From: a bacterium
GTDB taxonomy: Bacteria > CAYTYR01 > UBA6262
Reading direction: 5' to 3'
Assembly: GCA_028712895.1 (NCBI GenBank)
Contig: JAQTPL010000005.1
Coordinates: 1-64,000 of the forward strand
DNA: 64,000 bases
The notes under the pieces: model-generated
The model's database searches: none
Told to the model about the DNA's origin: nothing
The model's input: the letters and a program-made list of their open reading frames with translations, nothing else
Shown here: piece by piece, positions 30,628 to 41,141 of the stretch
How positions within the stretch are numbered: the stretch's first letter is position 1
How the letters are laid out: each line of letters opens with the position of its first letter
Program-made: the position numbers and the translations under genes

Positions 30628-31977
30628 GTGTTCGTATTCAGCGGCAAAAGAGTCTTAATATTAGGTGCTGCTCGCAGCGGTATAGCGTGTGCCAGTCTTT
30701 TATTGCAAAACGGCGCTCATGTTACTATCAGTGACAATAGCGCTAAACCTCTGCTGCAAAAAGAACTGGCCCATCTGCGGAGCAAAGGGGCAATAGTCAA
30801 GACTGGCGGCCACCCGCTCTCCTTGCTGTCTGGAATTGATTATGTAATTATATCTCCCGGGATCCGCTCTGACCTGGCGATACTGCAAAAAGCCCGTCTA
30901 CACAAAATCCGTGTCTTAAGTGAAATAGAAGTCGCCTACACCTACATCTCTGGTCCCGTTATTGGAATTACCGGTACTAATGGCAAAACTACTACCACCA
31001 GCCTTGTTGGCGAGATCTTCCGCCAGGCCGGCCGGAAAACGCTGGTTTGCGGCAACATTGGTTTGCCCATTTCAGCGATCGCCGCGAAAACTGATAAGCG
31101 TTCAATAGTGATTGCTGAGATCAGCAGTTTTCAGCTGGAAAATATAGTTGATTTCCGGCCGCATATTTCAGTAATGCTGAATATTACGCCTGATCACCTG
31201 GACCGCTATCCTGGCTTTGCCGCGTATGCCATGGCCAAAAAGCAAATTTACCGCAATCAGGAACAGGATGATTATGCGGTCATAAATTATGACGATCTGG
31301 TGAGCCGGAAAAGCGCCGGCAGAGTTAGAGCGAAAGTGGTATTTTTCTCCCGCAAAAAAATATTAGCCGCGGGCGTGTTCGTCAAAGACGGAATAATTAT
31401 TGCCAAAATAGGCGGCCGGCTGCAGAAAATAATCAAAATAGCAGAATTAAGAATACCGGGACCGCATAATTTAGAAAATGCCCTGGCGGCTATTGCCTGC
31501 GGCGTACTGGGAAAGATAGCTTTGCCCAGTATGAAAAAGACCTTGAAGACTTTCCACGGGGTAGAACACAGGTTGGAGCAGGTAAAAACAGTAGGGGAAG
31601 TACAGTATATCAATGATTCAAAAGCTACGAATGTTGATTCTGTCGTCAAAGCCTTGGAAAGCTTTGAGGATAATATAATCCTGATCGCCGGCGGCAGGGA
31701 TAAGGGAAGCCCTTACCTGCCTTTGGCCCGGCTCGTCCGGCAAAAAGTAAAAGCGCTCATTGTGCTGGGAGAAGCAAAAAACAAAATTAAAAAAGAACTG
31801 GGATCTTTGACTAAAACTTTTACCGTGAAAAGTCTGGCTGAGGCCGTCAAACTGGGGCAACAGCTGGCTGCTCCCGGGGATACAGTGCTATTGTCTCCAG
31901 CCTGCGCCAGTTTTGATATGTTCCGTAATTATGAAGAACGCGGCCGTGTTTTTAAAGAAGAGGTAAAAAAACTTTAG
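30628..31977 (+). CDS. murD: UDP-MurNAc-L-Ala--D-Glu ligase
   Basis: GITGTNGKTTTT, LNITPDHLDRY, INDSKATN; GTG 30628 preferred. Confidence 0.96.
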   Translation: MFVFSGKRVLILGAARSGIACASLLLQNGAHVTISDNSAKPLLQKELAHLRSKGAIVKTGGHPLSLLSGIDYVIISPGIRSDLAILQKARLHKIRVLSEIEVAYTYISGPVIGITGTNGKTTTTSLVGEIFRQAGRKTLVCGNIGLPISAIAAKTDKRSIVIAEISSFQLENIVDFRPHISVMLNITPDHLDRYPGFAAYAMAKKQIYRNQEQDDYAVINYDDLVSRKSAGRVRAKVVFFSRKKILAAGVFVKDGIIIAKIGGRLQKIIKIAELRIPGPHNLENALAAIACGVLGKIALPSMKKTLKTFHGVEHRLEQVKTVGEVQYINDSKATNVDSVVKALESFEDNIILIAGGRDKGSPYLPLARLVRQKVKALIVLGEAKNKIKKELGSLTKTFTVKSLAEAVKLGQQLAAPGDTVLLSPACASFDMFRNYEERGRVFKEEVKKL

Positions 31978-31986
31978 GGGTTTCTT

Positions 31987-33093
31987 TTGAAGCAGCTTCA
32001 CCAGTTACATCATCCGGATTTACATATGCTGGGCGTTACCGTGGCTTTGGTCGTTTTCGGGCTGATGATGATCTATTCCTCCAGCGCTATTTTTGCTTCC
32101 CAGCAATATAACAATAGCTGGTATTTTTTCCAGAAGCAGCTGCTCTGGGCGCTGGTCGGATTGGGCGCTTGTTACCTTTTGATGAAAGCTGATTATCATA
32201 TCTTACAGCGCTATTCCCGGGCCTTGATCATTATTTCTATTGTTTTATTAGTTTTAGTGCTGACCGGGATATTTGGCCGGGAAGTAGGAGGAGCCAAACG
32301 CTGGATCATGCTGGGGCCGGCCAGCTTCCAGCCGTCAGAACTGGCCAAGATCAGCCTGCTTATTTATATCGCTGATTATCTTGACCGCAAACAAAGTAAA
32401 TTAAGTAAAGTAATTAAAGGTGTGGCCCCAATTCTCATGGTCATATGCATAGTGTGTGGTTTAATACTAGTGGAACCGGATATGGGGACTAGTGTTACTC
32501 TGGGAGCTGTTTCGCTGGGAATGTTATTTGTAGGAGGGTTGAGTTTCTGGTATATTGGTAGCCTGCTGCTTATGAGCATTCCCTTATTTTTTGTTTTAGT
32601 AAAGTTGAAACCTTATCGTATGCGCCGTCTGGCAGTTTTCCTTGATCCCTGGGCTGATCCGCAAGGCAAAGGTTACCAGATCATCCAATCGCTGATAGCC
32701 CTTGGTTCCGGTGGTTTTTTTGGAGTAGGATTGGGCAATAGCAAGCAGAAATTGCTCTATTTGCCGGCCGCCCACACAGATTTTATTTTTCCCATTATCG
32801 GCGAGGAACTGGGTTTTATCGGTACTTTAAGTATTGTTGTCTTGTTTTTTATCTTTGCCTGGCGCGGCCTGAAGATATCGTTCCATGCTCCTGATCTTTT
32901 TGGCAGCATGCTGGCCGGAGGGATCACCCTGATGATAGTCCTGCAGGCATTGATCAATATCGGGGTTTCCTGCGCTTTTTTCCCGACCAAGGGATTGCCT
33001 TTGCCTTTAGTCAGTTATGGCGGTTCTAGCCTGGCTTTTACCCTGGTCAGTATAGGTATATTATTGAATATATCACGACAAACAACAAAGTAA
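31987..33093 (+). CDS. ftsW: FtsW SEDS glycosyltransferase (TTG start)
   Basis: SEDS topology, PSELAKI, GLPLPLVSYGGSS. Confidence 0.97.
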   Translation: MKQLHQLHHPDLHMLGVTVALVVFGLMMIYSSSAIFASQQYNNSWYFFQKQLLWALVGLGACYLLMKADYHILQRYSRALIIISIVLLVLVLTGIFGREVGGAKRWIMLGPASFQPSELAKISLLIYIADYLDRKQSKLSKVIKGVAPILMVICIVCGLILVEPDMGTSVTLGAVSLGMLFVGGLSFWYIGSLLLMSIPLFFVLVKLKPYRMRRLAVFLDPWADPQGKGYQIIQSLIALGSGGFFGVGLGNSKQKLLYLPAAHTDFIFPIIGEELGFIGTLSIVVLFFIFAWRGLKISFHAPDLFGSMLAGGITLMIVLQALINIGVSCAFFPTKGLPLPLVSYGGSSLAFTLVSIGILLNISRQTTK

Positions 33094-33177
33094 AGCGGCG
33101 TAAAGCGGATAGCGGGTAGCGTGTAGAAAAACGGAGATAATATTTTCCTCTACGCTATACGCTTAACGCTAAACGCC
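33090..33177. repeat. Word-hairpin repeat, AGCGTAT family (E3)
   Basis: gcgtaaagcggatagcgggtagcgtgtag ... ctacgctatacgcttaacgctaaacgc. Confidence 0.88.
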
Positions 33178-33192
33178 CAAGAGGGTTTTCCC

Positions 33193-34269
33193 ATGAGAGT
33201 TCTAATCGTAGCTGGCGGCACCGGCGGGCACTTATACCCGGGTGTCAGCGTAGCTAAAAAGCTAAAGGAAAAGAACCATCAGGTTTTAATGGTGATTCGT
33301 GATAAAGACATGGAAAAAGAGATTGTTAACAAATATCAGCTGGAATTCGCCACTATCGCCGGGATCGGCTTGAAAAAAAGCATCAGCGGATTGTTAAAGT
33401 TTGGCTGGCAATTCCTGAAGGGATTAAACGAGGCACACAGTATCCTGGATAGATTTAAGCCGGAGGTGATCCTGGCACTGGGGAATTACCTTTCCCTGCC
33501 TATTGCCCTGGCTGGCCAGCGGAAAAATATCCCGGTTGTATTGCATGAACAAAATTGCCTGCCCGGAAAAGCGACCAGGTTTCTGGCTAAGAAAGCCTCA
33601 AAGATATGTATCAGTTTTAAAGAGTCTTTAGCTTACCTGGAAAAATTCAAGTCAAAAATAATCATAACTGGGAATCCCTTACGGCCGGAGATGGTATCTG
33701 CTCCAGCGGTCATAACCGGCAAACCGATAAGAAATATATTAGTGTTTGGCGGCAGCCAGGGTGCGCATAGTATCAACCTGGCAATGCTTTCTGCATTGGA
33801 CCGGTTGGAACTGGTGCGGGCAAAAGTGACGATCACCCATCTGGCCGGAGTGCAAGACCTGCCTTTGGTAGAAAACGGCTACCGGGAACGTAATTTTGAT
33901 GTTATGCTGGCTTCTTATCTTCATGATATGCAAGAAGCCTACGCTAAAGCCAGCCTGGTAGTAGCCAGGGCAGGGGCAGCGACTCTGGCTGAATTGGCAT
34001 TTTTCGGACTACCTTCAATATTGATACCGTATCCTTTTGCCGCGGAAGATCACCAGCGGATAAACGCTGCCGTACTGGTCAATGCCGGAGCAGCCAGGAT
34101 GATCATGGATAAAGATCTCAATGGTGAAATATTGGCCAGTAGTATTATAGAAATAATCCAGAATGGGACTGTGTTGCAGTATATGTCTGCCGCTGCCAGG
34201 AAACTGGCTCAACCGCAGGCAGCAGAGAATATTGTAAGGGTTTTAAATGAAATCATAAGCTCTAAATAA
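33193..34269 (+). CDS. murG: UDP-GlcNAc:MurNAc-pentapeptide GlcNAc transferase
   Basis: GGTGGHLYPGVSVA, HEQNCLPGKAT, GGSQGAHSIN. Confidence 0.97.
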   Translation: MRVLIVAGGTGGHLYPGVSVAKKLKEKNHQVLMVIRDKDMEKEIVNKYQLEFATIAGIGLKKSISGLLKFGWQFLKGLNEAHSILDRFKPEVILALGNYLSLPIALAGQRKNIPVVLHEQNCLPGKATRFLAKKASKICISFKESLAYLEKFKSKIIITGNPLRPEMVSAPAVITGKPIRNILVFGGSQGAHSINLAMLSALDRLELVRAKVTITHLAGVQDLPLVENGYRERNFDVMLASYLHDMQEAYAKASLVVARAGAATLAELAFFGLPSILIPYPFAAEDHQRINAAVLVNAGAARMIMDKDLNGEILASSIIEIIQNGTVLQYMSAAARKLAQPQAAENIVRVLNEIISSK

Positions 34270-34270
34270 T

Positions 34271-34356
34271 ATTAAATTATCAAATCTCAAATTTTAAATT
34301 TCCAATATTCAGAACATTAGAAATTCGATATTAGAATTTGTATTTCAGAATTGGGG
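34271..34356. repeat. AT-rich word-hairpin repeat (F3)
   Basis: tcaaatctcaaattttaaatttccaatattcag ... agaaattcgatattagaatttgtatttcagaattgg. Confidence 0.6.
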
Positions 34357-34361
34357 AAATC

Positions 34362-35750
34362 ATGTTTAAAAAGTTCCAGCATATTCACTTTGTAGGTATT
34401 GGCGGCTCAGGCATGAGCGGCATTGCTGAAGTATTATTGAACCTGGGGTATAAAGTATCAGGATCTGACCTTAAGGAAACAGAAATTGTCGGCCGGCTCA
34501 AGTCGTTGGGTGGAGAAATATTCATCGGTCACCGGGAATCAAATGTTAATCATGCCGATGTCGTGGTAGTGTCTACGGCAATTGATGTAAGTAACGTGGA
34601 AGTAACTGCGGCCATCAGGGAAAAGATACCCGTCATACCGCGGATAGAAATGCTGGCTGAGCTCATGCGGCTTAAATATGGCGTGGCTATAGCCGGCACC
34701 CATGGTAAAACTACGACAACCTCACTTATAGCCCTGGTCTTGGCTAAAGGCGGGCTGGACCCTACGGCCATTATTGGCGGTAAATTAAATAATATCGGTA
34801 GTCATGCCAAGCTGGGACAAGGAGAATATTTGGTCGCAGAAGCAGATGAAAGCGATGGTTCTTTCCTGAAACTCACCCCGACCATTGGCGTAATCACCAA
34901 TATCGATAATGACCATCTTGATTATTGGAAATCCACTGAAAAATTGCACCAGGGTTTTATCGATTTTGCAAATAAAGTGCCATTCTATGGCAGTACGATA
35001 ATTTGTGGTGATGATCCTGGCGTACGCCAGATCATGACGCAGATAAAGCGCCGCTATATTACCTATGGCTTGGCGGTAAACAAGATGAGCAACCACGACT
35101 TGGTCGCTCATTCGATAGAGTTTGCCGGTTTTGGCACCCAGTTTGAAGTAGTTTATAACGAAAATAATTTAGGTCAAATTAAACTGCAAGTGCCTGGGCT
35201 GCATAATGTGTATAATGCTTTGGCTGCAATCGGGGTTGGATTGGAGCTGGAGGTGCCTTTTGCAGTCATTAAGGAAGGATTAGGCGAATTTAAGGGAGTA
35301 GTCAGGCGGCTGCAGTTAAAGGGTGAGATCAACAAGATCGTGGTTATGGATGATTATGGACATCATCCGACAGAGATTAAAGCTACCCTGGATGCTATTA
35401 AGCGATTCTGGAAAGGACGGCTCCTGGTGGTCTTCCAACCGCATCGGTTTTCCAGGACCAAATTGCTGGCTGAAGAATTTGGCCGGGTTTTTGGACAGGC
35501 AGATGAACTTTTTATTTTAGATATTTATTCTGCCGGGGAAAAATTCATTCCCGGTGTTGATGCCCAACTGCTGGTCGATACGATCAAAAGGACCAGCAAT
35601 GACCGGGTCCAGCATCTGCCTGGCCGTAAAGAAGTGTTGGCCTTTTTAGCTGCTAATGCCAAGCCTGGTGACCTGATCCTGACCCTGGGGGCGGGAGATG
35701 TTTGGAAAACCGGGGAAGAACTTTTAGAGCAGTTAGCCAGAAAAGGGTAA
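34362..35750 (+). CDS. murC: UDP-MurNAc--L-Ala ligase
   Basis: GIGGSGMSG, GTHGKTTTTS, ATG 34362 preferred. Confidence 0.96.
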   Translation: MFKKFQHIHFVGIGGSGMSGIAEVLLNLGYKVSGSDLKETEIVGRLKSLGGEIFIGHRESNVNHADVVVVSTAIDVSNVEVTAAIREKIPVIPRIEMLAELMRLKYGVAIAGTHGKTTTTSLIALVLAKGGLDPTAIIGGKLNNIGSHAKLGQGEYLVAEADESDGSFLKLTPTIGVITNIDNDHLDYWKSTEKLHQGFIDFANKVPFYGSTIICGDDPGVRQIMTQIKRRYITYGLAVNKMSNHDLVAHSIEFAGFGTQFEVVYNENNLGQIKLQVPGLHNVYNALAAIGVGLELEVPFAVIKEGLGEFKGVVRRLQLKGEINKIVVMDDYGHHPTEIKATLDAIKRFWKGRLLVVFQPHRFSRTKLLAEEFGRVFGQADELFILDIYSAGEKFIPGVDAQLLVDTIKRTSNDRVQHLPGRKEVLAFLAANAKPGDLILTLGAGDVWKTGEELLEQLARKG

Positions 35751-35860
35751 CAGGTAATCAGGAGACCAGGAAGAGGATATCAGGAAATCAGAATATCAGG
35801 TACTTGCCTGATACCCTGATAACCTGATCACCACTACCTGATACCCTGATATACTGATAG
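35751..35860. repeat. Word-hairpin repeat, ATCAGG family (C1)
   Basis: aggtaatcaggagaccaggaagaggatatcaggaaatcagaatatcagg ... cctgataccctgataacctgatcaccactacctgataccctgatatactgat. Confidence 0.88.
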
Positions 35861-35889
35861 ACGTATTTAATTTTAGACAAGGAAAAACT

Positions 35890-36735
35890 ATGGAGTTGAA
35901 GAACCTAACTACTTTCCATATTGGCGGGAAAGCCCAGCACTATTTTATAGTTAATTCACTCCCGGAGTTGCAGGAGAAACTGGCCGCTATCAGGCGCAAA
36001 AAAGTGAAGTATTATATTCTCGGGAGCGGCTCTAATATTCTGGTTCAAGACCAAGTCTTAAAAGGAGCGGTTATTAAACTGGGACCGGGATTCACGAAGA
36101 TAAGAAGGAAAAATAATACTTTGATCGCCGGCGGGGCTGTGACCATCTCCAGGTTATTATCATATTGCCGCGCGCACAACTTAACAGGAGCTGAATTTCT
36201 CTGGGGTATACCTGGTACAGTAGGTGGCGCAGTGAAAGGTAATGCCGGGACCGGTGATAAGAGCATAGCTGATATTATCAAAGGAGTGTCCGGTATCTCT
36301 GGCCTGGGTAATCTGGAACAATTACCTGTTGAAAAGCTGTTTTTTAGTTATCGCGGATCAAATATCGGCGATATTTTTATTATCACTGAAGTGGAATTGG
36401 CTTTACATAAAAGTTCTAAACATGTTATAAAGAAAAATACAGATAAATACCGGCAGCTGCGCAGCAGTCAGCCCAGGGGTTATTCCGCCGGGTGCATTTT
36501 TAAAAACCCTTCAGGCCAAATCGCCGGGGCACTTATTGAATTTGCCGGGTTAAAAGGCAAAACCAGCGGCAGTGCGATAATTTCCCCAAAACATGCAAAT
36601 TTTATACTCAATAAAAATGGCCGGGCCAAAGCCAGGAATGTCTGGGATCTGATTGTCCTGATCCGTAAGACCGTACAGCAAACAAGCGGCATAACCCTGG
36701 AGTTGGAAATAAAAACCTGGGGAGAATTTAAATAA
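35890..36735 (+). CDS. murB: UDP-N-acetylenolpyruvoylglucosamine reductase
   Basis: NLTTFHIGG, LGSGSNILV, GIPGTVGGA, SAGCIFKNP. Confidence 0.96.
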   Translation: MELKNLTTFHIGGKAQHYFIVNSLPELQEKLAAIRRKKVKYYILGSGSNILVQDQVLKGAVIKLGPGFTKIRRKNNTLIAGGAVTISRLLSYCRAHNLTGAEFLWGIPGTVGGAVKGNAGTGDKSIADIIKGVSGISGLGNLEQLPVEKLFFSYRGSNIGDIFIITEVELALHKSSKHVIKKNTDKYRQLRSSQPRGYSAGCIFKNPSGQIAGALIEFAGLKGKTSGSAIISPKHANFILNKNGRAKARNVWDLIVLIRKTVQQTSGITLELEIKTWGEFK

Positions 36736-36738
36736 AAC

Positions 36739-36769
36739 AGATGGCGGACGGCAGATGGCGGTTAGCGGC
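36739..36769. repeat. Short word repeat GATGGCG family (H)
   Basis: gatggcggacggcagatggcggttagcgg, 7-bp period, single arm. Confidence 0.65.
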
Positions 36770-36792
36770 AAAATATTTTGGAGGATGGATAA

Positions 36793-37707
36793 GTGAAATT
36801 GGCAGAGTTGAAACATAAAACGATTGGCGTGCTGATGGGCGGTACATCAAGTGAGCGGGAGGTTTCCTTAAAGACTGGCCGGTCCATATATAAAGCATTA
36901 AGAGAAGAAGGGTATAAAGCCGTAGCTATTGACGTTGGAAAGGATATTGTTACAGACCTGAAAAAGAAGAAGATCAGCCTGGCTTTTGTTGCCTTGCATG
37001 GTCCTCTGGGAGAAGACGGCACTATCCAGGGATTATTGGAAGTGCTGGGCATTCCCTATACTTCGAGCGGGGTATTGGCCAGCTCCCTGGCCATGGATAA
37101 AGAAAAAACAAAAGAAGTATTCCTGGCTTATAAGATCCCTACGCCAGCCTGGCAAGTCGTGAAAAAAGGACAAAACACAAAGGTACGTAATTTCCCCGTG
37201 GTAGTGAAACCTGTGCGACAAGGTTCGGCAGTCGGAGTGAGTATTATAGATAAACCAGGACAGTTGTCCCGGGCTTTGCGGCAAAGCTTCCGCTATGACG
37301 ATAAGGCTATGATAGAGCAGTATATCCCGGGCATAGAGCTGACGGTAGGCGTGTTGAATGATAAACCGCTGCCAGTGATCCGGATCATCCCCCAGAACAA
37401 GTTTTATGATTTTGAATCTAAGTATGCGCCTGGCGGCAGCAGGCATCTTATTCCGCCGGGAATTCCAGCCGTGGCAGAGAAAAAGGCCGGGATCTTGGGC
37501 CTGGCAGCGCATCAGGCGCTGGGTTGCCGCGGAGCTACCAGGGTGGATATGATCCTGGATAAACAAGGCAGGCTATTTGTCCTGGAAGTTAATACTATCC
37601 CCGGTATGACGGAAACAAGCTTATTGCCTGATGCCGCTAAAGCAGCTGGTTACAGTTTTAACGCTCTGGTCTTGGCCATAGCCCAAGACGCGGATTTGAA
37701 TAAGTGA
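36793..37707 (+). CDS. ddl: D-alanine--D-alanine ligase
   Basis: GGTSSEREVSL, HGPLGEDGTIQG, EVNTIPGMTETS. Confidence 0.96.
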   Translation: MKLAELKHKTIGVLMGGTSSEREVSLKTGRSIYKALREEGYKAVAIDVGKDIVTDLKKKKISLAFVALHGPLGEDGTIQGLLEVLGIPYTSSGVLASSLAMDKEKTKEVFLAYKIPTPAWQVVKKGQNTKVRNFPVVVKPVRQGSAVGVSIIDKPGQLSRALRQSFRYDDKAMIEQYIPGIELTVGVLNDKPLPVIRIIPQNKFYDFESKYAPGGSRHLIPPGIPAVAEKKAGILGLAAHQALGCRGATRVDMILDKQGRLFVLEVNTIPGMTETSLLPDAAKAAGYSFNALVLAIAQDADLNK

Positions 37708-37725
37708 TTTCGAGGAGCGGGGCGC

Positions 37726-38523
37726 ATGCCTGCTAAAAAAATCGGTAAAAAAAGAAAATGGAATTCACGCGTTAAGAAACGCCGTAAACAGACGCTGCAC
37801 TTTAATAACCAGCTTAAAAAGGGCGCCTTGAGTATAGGAGCCGCGGTAATTTTGCTGGCGGCTGGATGGTATGGATACCAAAAATTATTTTTTAGCCTGA
37901 CCAATAGCAAACGCTGCGTACTGACCAGGGTGGAAATAAAAAACCTGAAATATTTATCCCAGCATGAGATACTGCGTTTGGCCAATATCCCGTGCGGGGT
38001 GAGTATCTTTACCTTGCCGCTGGAAGATATAGAAGGGCGAATCAAAAGCAATCCCCTGGTCAAGAAAGCCCGGGTTATCCGGAAATGGCCCAGCATCCTG
38101 GTAATACATATCCAGGAACGTGATCCTGTAGTGAAGATCATAGATCAAGGACAGGAATATTTACTGGACAGCGAAGCGCGCGCGATCAAGAATCCATTAC
38201 TGCATCCAGTTGCCTTACCAGTCCTATCTGGTTTGTCCTTGCATGATATCCGCTTGCCCCTAATAATTAATTTCCTGTTTTCAATGCGTCAGCAAGGCCT
38301 GGATCTTTTCCAGCAAGCAGCCAGTTTCACCATGGACACAGCTAAGGGTTTGATCGTGCAGTTAAGCAGTGGCCTGACTTTATATTGGGGAGAGCTTGAT
38401 AATAAAATGATCGCAGGAAATATTCACCGGCTTCAGCAAGTGCAGCATGACTCTGAGAACAAAGGAATATCACTGCAATATATTGACTTGCGTTTCAAAA
38501 ATGTGGTAATAAAACCATTGTAG
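37726..38523 (+). CDS. ftsQ: FtsQ/DivIB-type cell division protein
   Basis: POTRA-like domain after a TM, ddl-ftsQ-ftsA synteny. Confidence 0.88.
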   Translation: MPAKKIGKKRKWNSRVKKRRKQTLHFNNQLKKGALSIGAAVILLAAGWYGYQKLFFSLTNSKRCVLTRVEIKNLKYLSQHEILRLANIPCGVSIFTLPLEDIEGRIKSNPLVKKARVIRKWPSILVIHIQERDPVVKIIDQGQEYLLDSEARAIKNPLLHPVALPVLSGLSLHDIRLPLIINFLFSMRQQGLDLFQQAASFTMDTAKGLIVQLSSGLTLYWGELDNKMIAGNIHRLQQVQHDSENKGISLQYIDLRFKNVVIKPL

Positions 38524-38528
38524 AAGAA

Positions 38529-38611
38529 TGATTACACCGATTACAGAAGCGATTTACACCGATTACTTAAAGGTTTGAATCTGTGTAATCTTATTTGAAA
38601 TCTGTGTAATC
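38529..38611. repeat. Word-hairpin repeat, GATTACAC family (A4)
   Basis: gattacaccgattac ... gatttacaccgattac ... aatctgtgtaatc ... aatctgtgtaatc. Confidence 0.85.
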
Positions 38612-38631
38612 GTACTACTAGGAGGAATTAA

Positions 38632-39867
38632 TTGGGCAAGAATAATTTTGTGGTTGGTTTGGATGTAGGTACGAGTAAAATATCCGCCTGCATTGGACAG
38701 TTGAATGATAATGACCAGATCCAGATCATCGGGGTCGGGCAGGCAGTCAGTGAAGGAGTTAAGCAGGGCATGATCACTGACCTGGAAAGAGCGACCAAAG
38801 CAGTCAGTAAGGCAGTAGAGGAAGCTGAAAAAATATCAGGTTTGGATATTAGCGAAGTATCCCTGGGCGTAGGCGGGAGTCACATTAAAAGCCAGCATAG
38901 CCGCGGGGTGATAGCTATTTCGCGCACCGACAAGGAAATAACACCAAAGGATGTAGAAAGGGTCATTGACCAGGCCCGGGCCATTCCCGTTCCGCTGGAA
39001 CAGGAAGTGATCGATGTTTTGCCCCAACGATATATCATTGATGACCAGGATGGCATTGTTGACCCGATAGGGATGTCCGGCATCAGGCTGGAAACAGAAG
39101 TCTTGATCATCTCCGGCGGTGTAGCCGCGATCCAAAATATGGTCAAAGTGGTAAATAAGGCAGGTCTACGGATAAAAGACCTGGTTGTAGGCAGCCTGGC
39201 AGTCAGTTCCAGCGTCTTACTGAAAGATGAAAAAGAACTGGGTGTGGCATTGGTAGATATAGGCGGCGGTAAAACTGATATTGCTGTATTTATAGAAGGG
39301 AATATCCGCTACCTGGGCAGTTTGCCGGTAGGTGGTGAACTTATCTCTAAGGACATAGCCTTTGGCTTGCGTACTTCCTTTAAGGAAGCTGAGGAAATAA
39401 AGAAGCAATACGGATGGGCGAAGAGAGATTTGATCACCAATGCCGGAGAAATATCCGTCACCGGTATTGGCCGGAGAGAAGCCCGCAAAGTACCGGTAGA
39501 AGCGCTGGTGGAAATAATCGAACCGAGAATGGAAGAGATCCTGAATATTATTAACCGGGAGATCCAGAAAAGCAATTTAGCAGATCTTATTCCTAGTGGC
39601 TTGATCATTACCGGCGGAGCTTCCCAGCTACGGGGACTGGAGCAGTTTGCCGAACAGGTTTTTGGCATGCCTACCAGGATCGGGGCGCCGCAGGAGATGC
39701 TGGGCATGTCCTCCCAATCACAGAATTCAGGCCTGGCTTTAAGCATGGGGCTGGTGCAGTTATCATTGCAGGAAGCTATGGAAAGCGGACGTTACTACAA
39801 AAAGGGAAAAACCAGGTTGTTTGAACCCTTGGAGCGTTGGAAACACTGGCTGGAAGATATCTTTTAA
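38632..39867 (+). CDS. ftsA: Cell division protein FtsA (TTG start)
   Basis: GLDVGTSKISA, VDIGGGKTDIAV, ITGGASQLRG. Confidence 0.97.
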   Translation: MGKNNFVVGLDVGTSKISACIGQLNDNDQIQIIGVGQAVSEGVKQGMITDLERATKAVSKAVEEAEKISGLDISEVSLGVGGSHIKSQHSRGVIAISRTDKEITPKDVERVIDQARAIPVPLEQEVIDVLPQRYIIDDQDGIVDPIGMSGIRLETEVLIISGGVAAIQNMVKVVNKAGLRIKDLVVGSLAVSSSVLLKDEKELGVALVDIGGGKTDIAVFIEGNIRYLGSLPVGGELISKDIAFGLRTSFKEAEEIKKQYGWAKRDLITNAGEISVTGIGRREARKVPVEALVEIIEPRMEEILNIINREIQKSNLADLIPSGLIITGGASQLRGLEQFAEQVFGMPTRIGAPQEMLGMSSQSQNSGLALSMGLVQLSLQEAMESGRYYKKGKTRLFEPLERWKHWLEDIF

Positions 39868-39870
39868 AAA

Positions 39871-39968
39871 CACGAATAAAAACCGAATGAAAAGCGCGAA
39901 TAGCTCGAATAAGTACAATAAATAGTTTGCTTTATTCGCGTAATTCGCTATCATTCGCTTAATTCGCA
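39871..39968. repeat. Word-hairpin repeat, ATTCG family (B3)
   Basis: cgaataaaaaccgaatgaaaagcgcgaatagctcgaat ... attcgcgtaattcgctatcattcgcttaattcgc. Confidence 0.85.
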
Positions 39969-39986
39969 ACAGAAGGAGTATGCTGA

Positions 39987-41141
39987 GTGTCTTCATTGAA
40001 GTTTCGGGAAACATTTGCTCAATCTGCGAACATTAAAGTGATTGGTGTCGGCGGCGGCGGCGGGAATGCAGTCAACCGGATGGTCATGGCCAATATAAAG
40101 GGTGTTGATTTTATTGCTGCCAATACCGATGCGCAAGCCTTAAAATATTCCCTGGCCACTCAACGGCTGCAGCTGGGAGAGAAAGCCACCCGGGGCCTGG
40201 GAGTGGGCGGCGATCCGGCCATTGGCAAAAAAGCGGCGGAAGAATCTAAAGCCTTGATCAAGGAAACCCTGCGCGGCGCGGATATGGTGTTTGTTACTGC
40301 CGGATTAGGCGGCGGGACAGGTACTGGCGGCGCGCCGGTGGTGGCAGATATTGCTAAGAGCATTGGCGCCTTAACCGTTGCCGTAGTTACCAAGCCATTC
40401 ATGTTTGAGGGCAAGGTCCGGGCTAAACAGGCCGAGGAAGGGCTAAATGAACTCAGGAGCAAAGTAGATACGCTACTGGTGATCCCTAATCAAAAATTAT
40501 TTTCCGTGATCGATAAGAATACTTCCCTGCTGGATACCTTTAAAAAAGTTGATGAGGTTTTACAGCGCGCCGTGCAAAGCATTAGTGATATTATTACCCA
40601 GCACGGAGTGGTCAACGTGGATTTTGCCGATGTGCGGACGATCATGCAAAGCTCCGGCAATGCCTTAATGGGTGCGGGTATGGCCAATGGCCAGAACCGG
40701 GCCCGCATTGCCGCGGAGAAGGCGGTTACCTCGCCGCTGCTGGAAGATGTCAGTATTAATGGGGCGAATAAAGTATTAGTTAATATTACCGGCGGTTTGA
40801 ACCTGACCATGTATGAAACTGAACAGATCATGACCGTCATGCATAATTACATTTCTTCCGATGCCAATGTGATCTTCGGGGCGGTATTTGATGATAAATT
40901 GCAGGAAGAACTTAAAGTCACGGTTATTGCTACGGGATTTTCTGCACACAAGGAAACAGCGCGCCACCATTATATGCAGGGATTCACCCAGGAAAAACAG
41001 CGTCCATTGCCATTGGAGGAAGACGAAGATCCTTCGGTCCCTGAGCCGAGAGAAAAAGTATATAGCAAAGTTGATATTAATGTTCCCGCTTTTATACGCA
41101 AACAAAAAGGCATAAGGGAGGAATCTGAAAGTGAAGCTTGA
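39987..41141 (+). CDS. ftsZ: Cell division protein FtsZ
   Basis: GGGTGTGGAP; C-terminal peptide INVPAFIRKQ. Confidence 0.98.
   Translation: MSSLKFRETFAQSANIKVIGVGGGGGNAVNRMVMANIKGVDFIAANTDAQALKYSLATQRLQLGEKATRGLGVGGDPAIGKKAAEESKALIKETLRGADMVFVTAGLGGGTGTGGAPVVADIAKSIGALTVAVVTKPFMFEGKVRAKQAEEGLNELRSKVDTLLVIPNQKLFSVIDKNTSLLDTFKKVDEVLQRAVQSISDIITQHGVVNVDFADVRTIMQSSGNALMGAGMANGQNRARIAAEKAVTSPLLEDVSINGANKVLVNITGGLNLTMYETEQIMTVMHNYISSDANVIFGAVFDDKLQEELKVTVIATGFSAHKETARHHYMQGFTQEKQRPLPLEEDEDPSVPEPREKVYSKVDINVPAFIRKQKGIREESESEA

Noticed and set aside
35751-35860. CRISPR-like repeat-spacer pattern in ATCAGG repeat
   Set aside because: Words are too short and irregular, and arms are inverted rather than direct.
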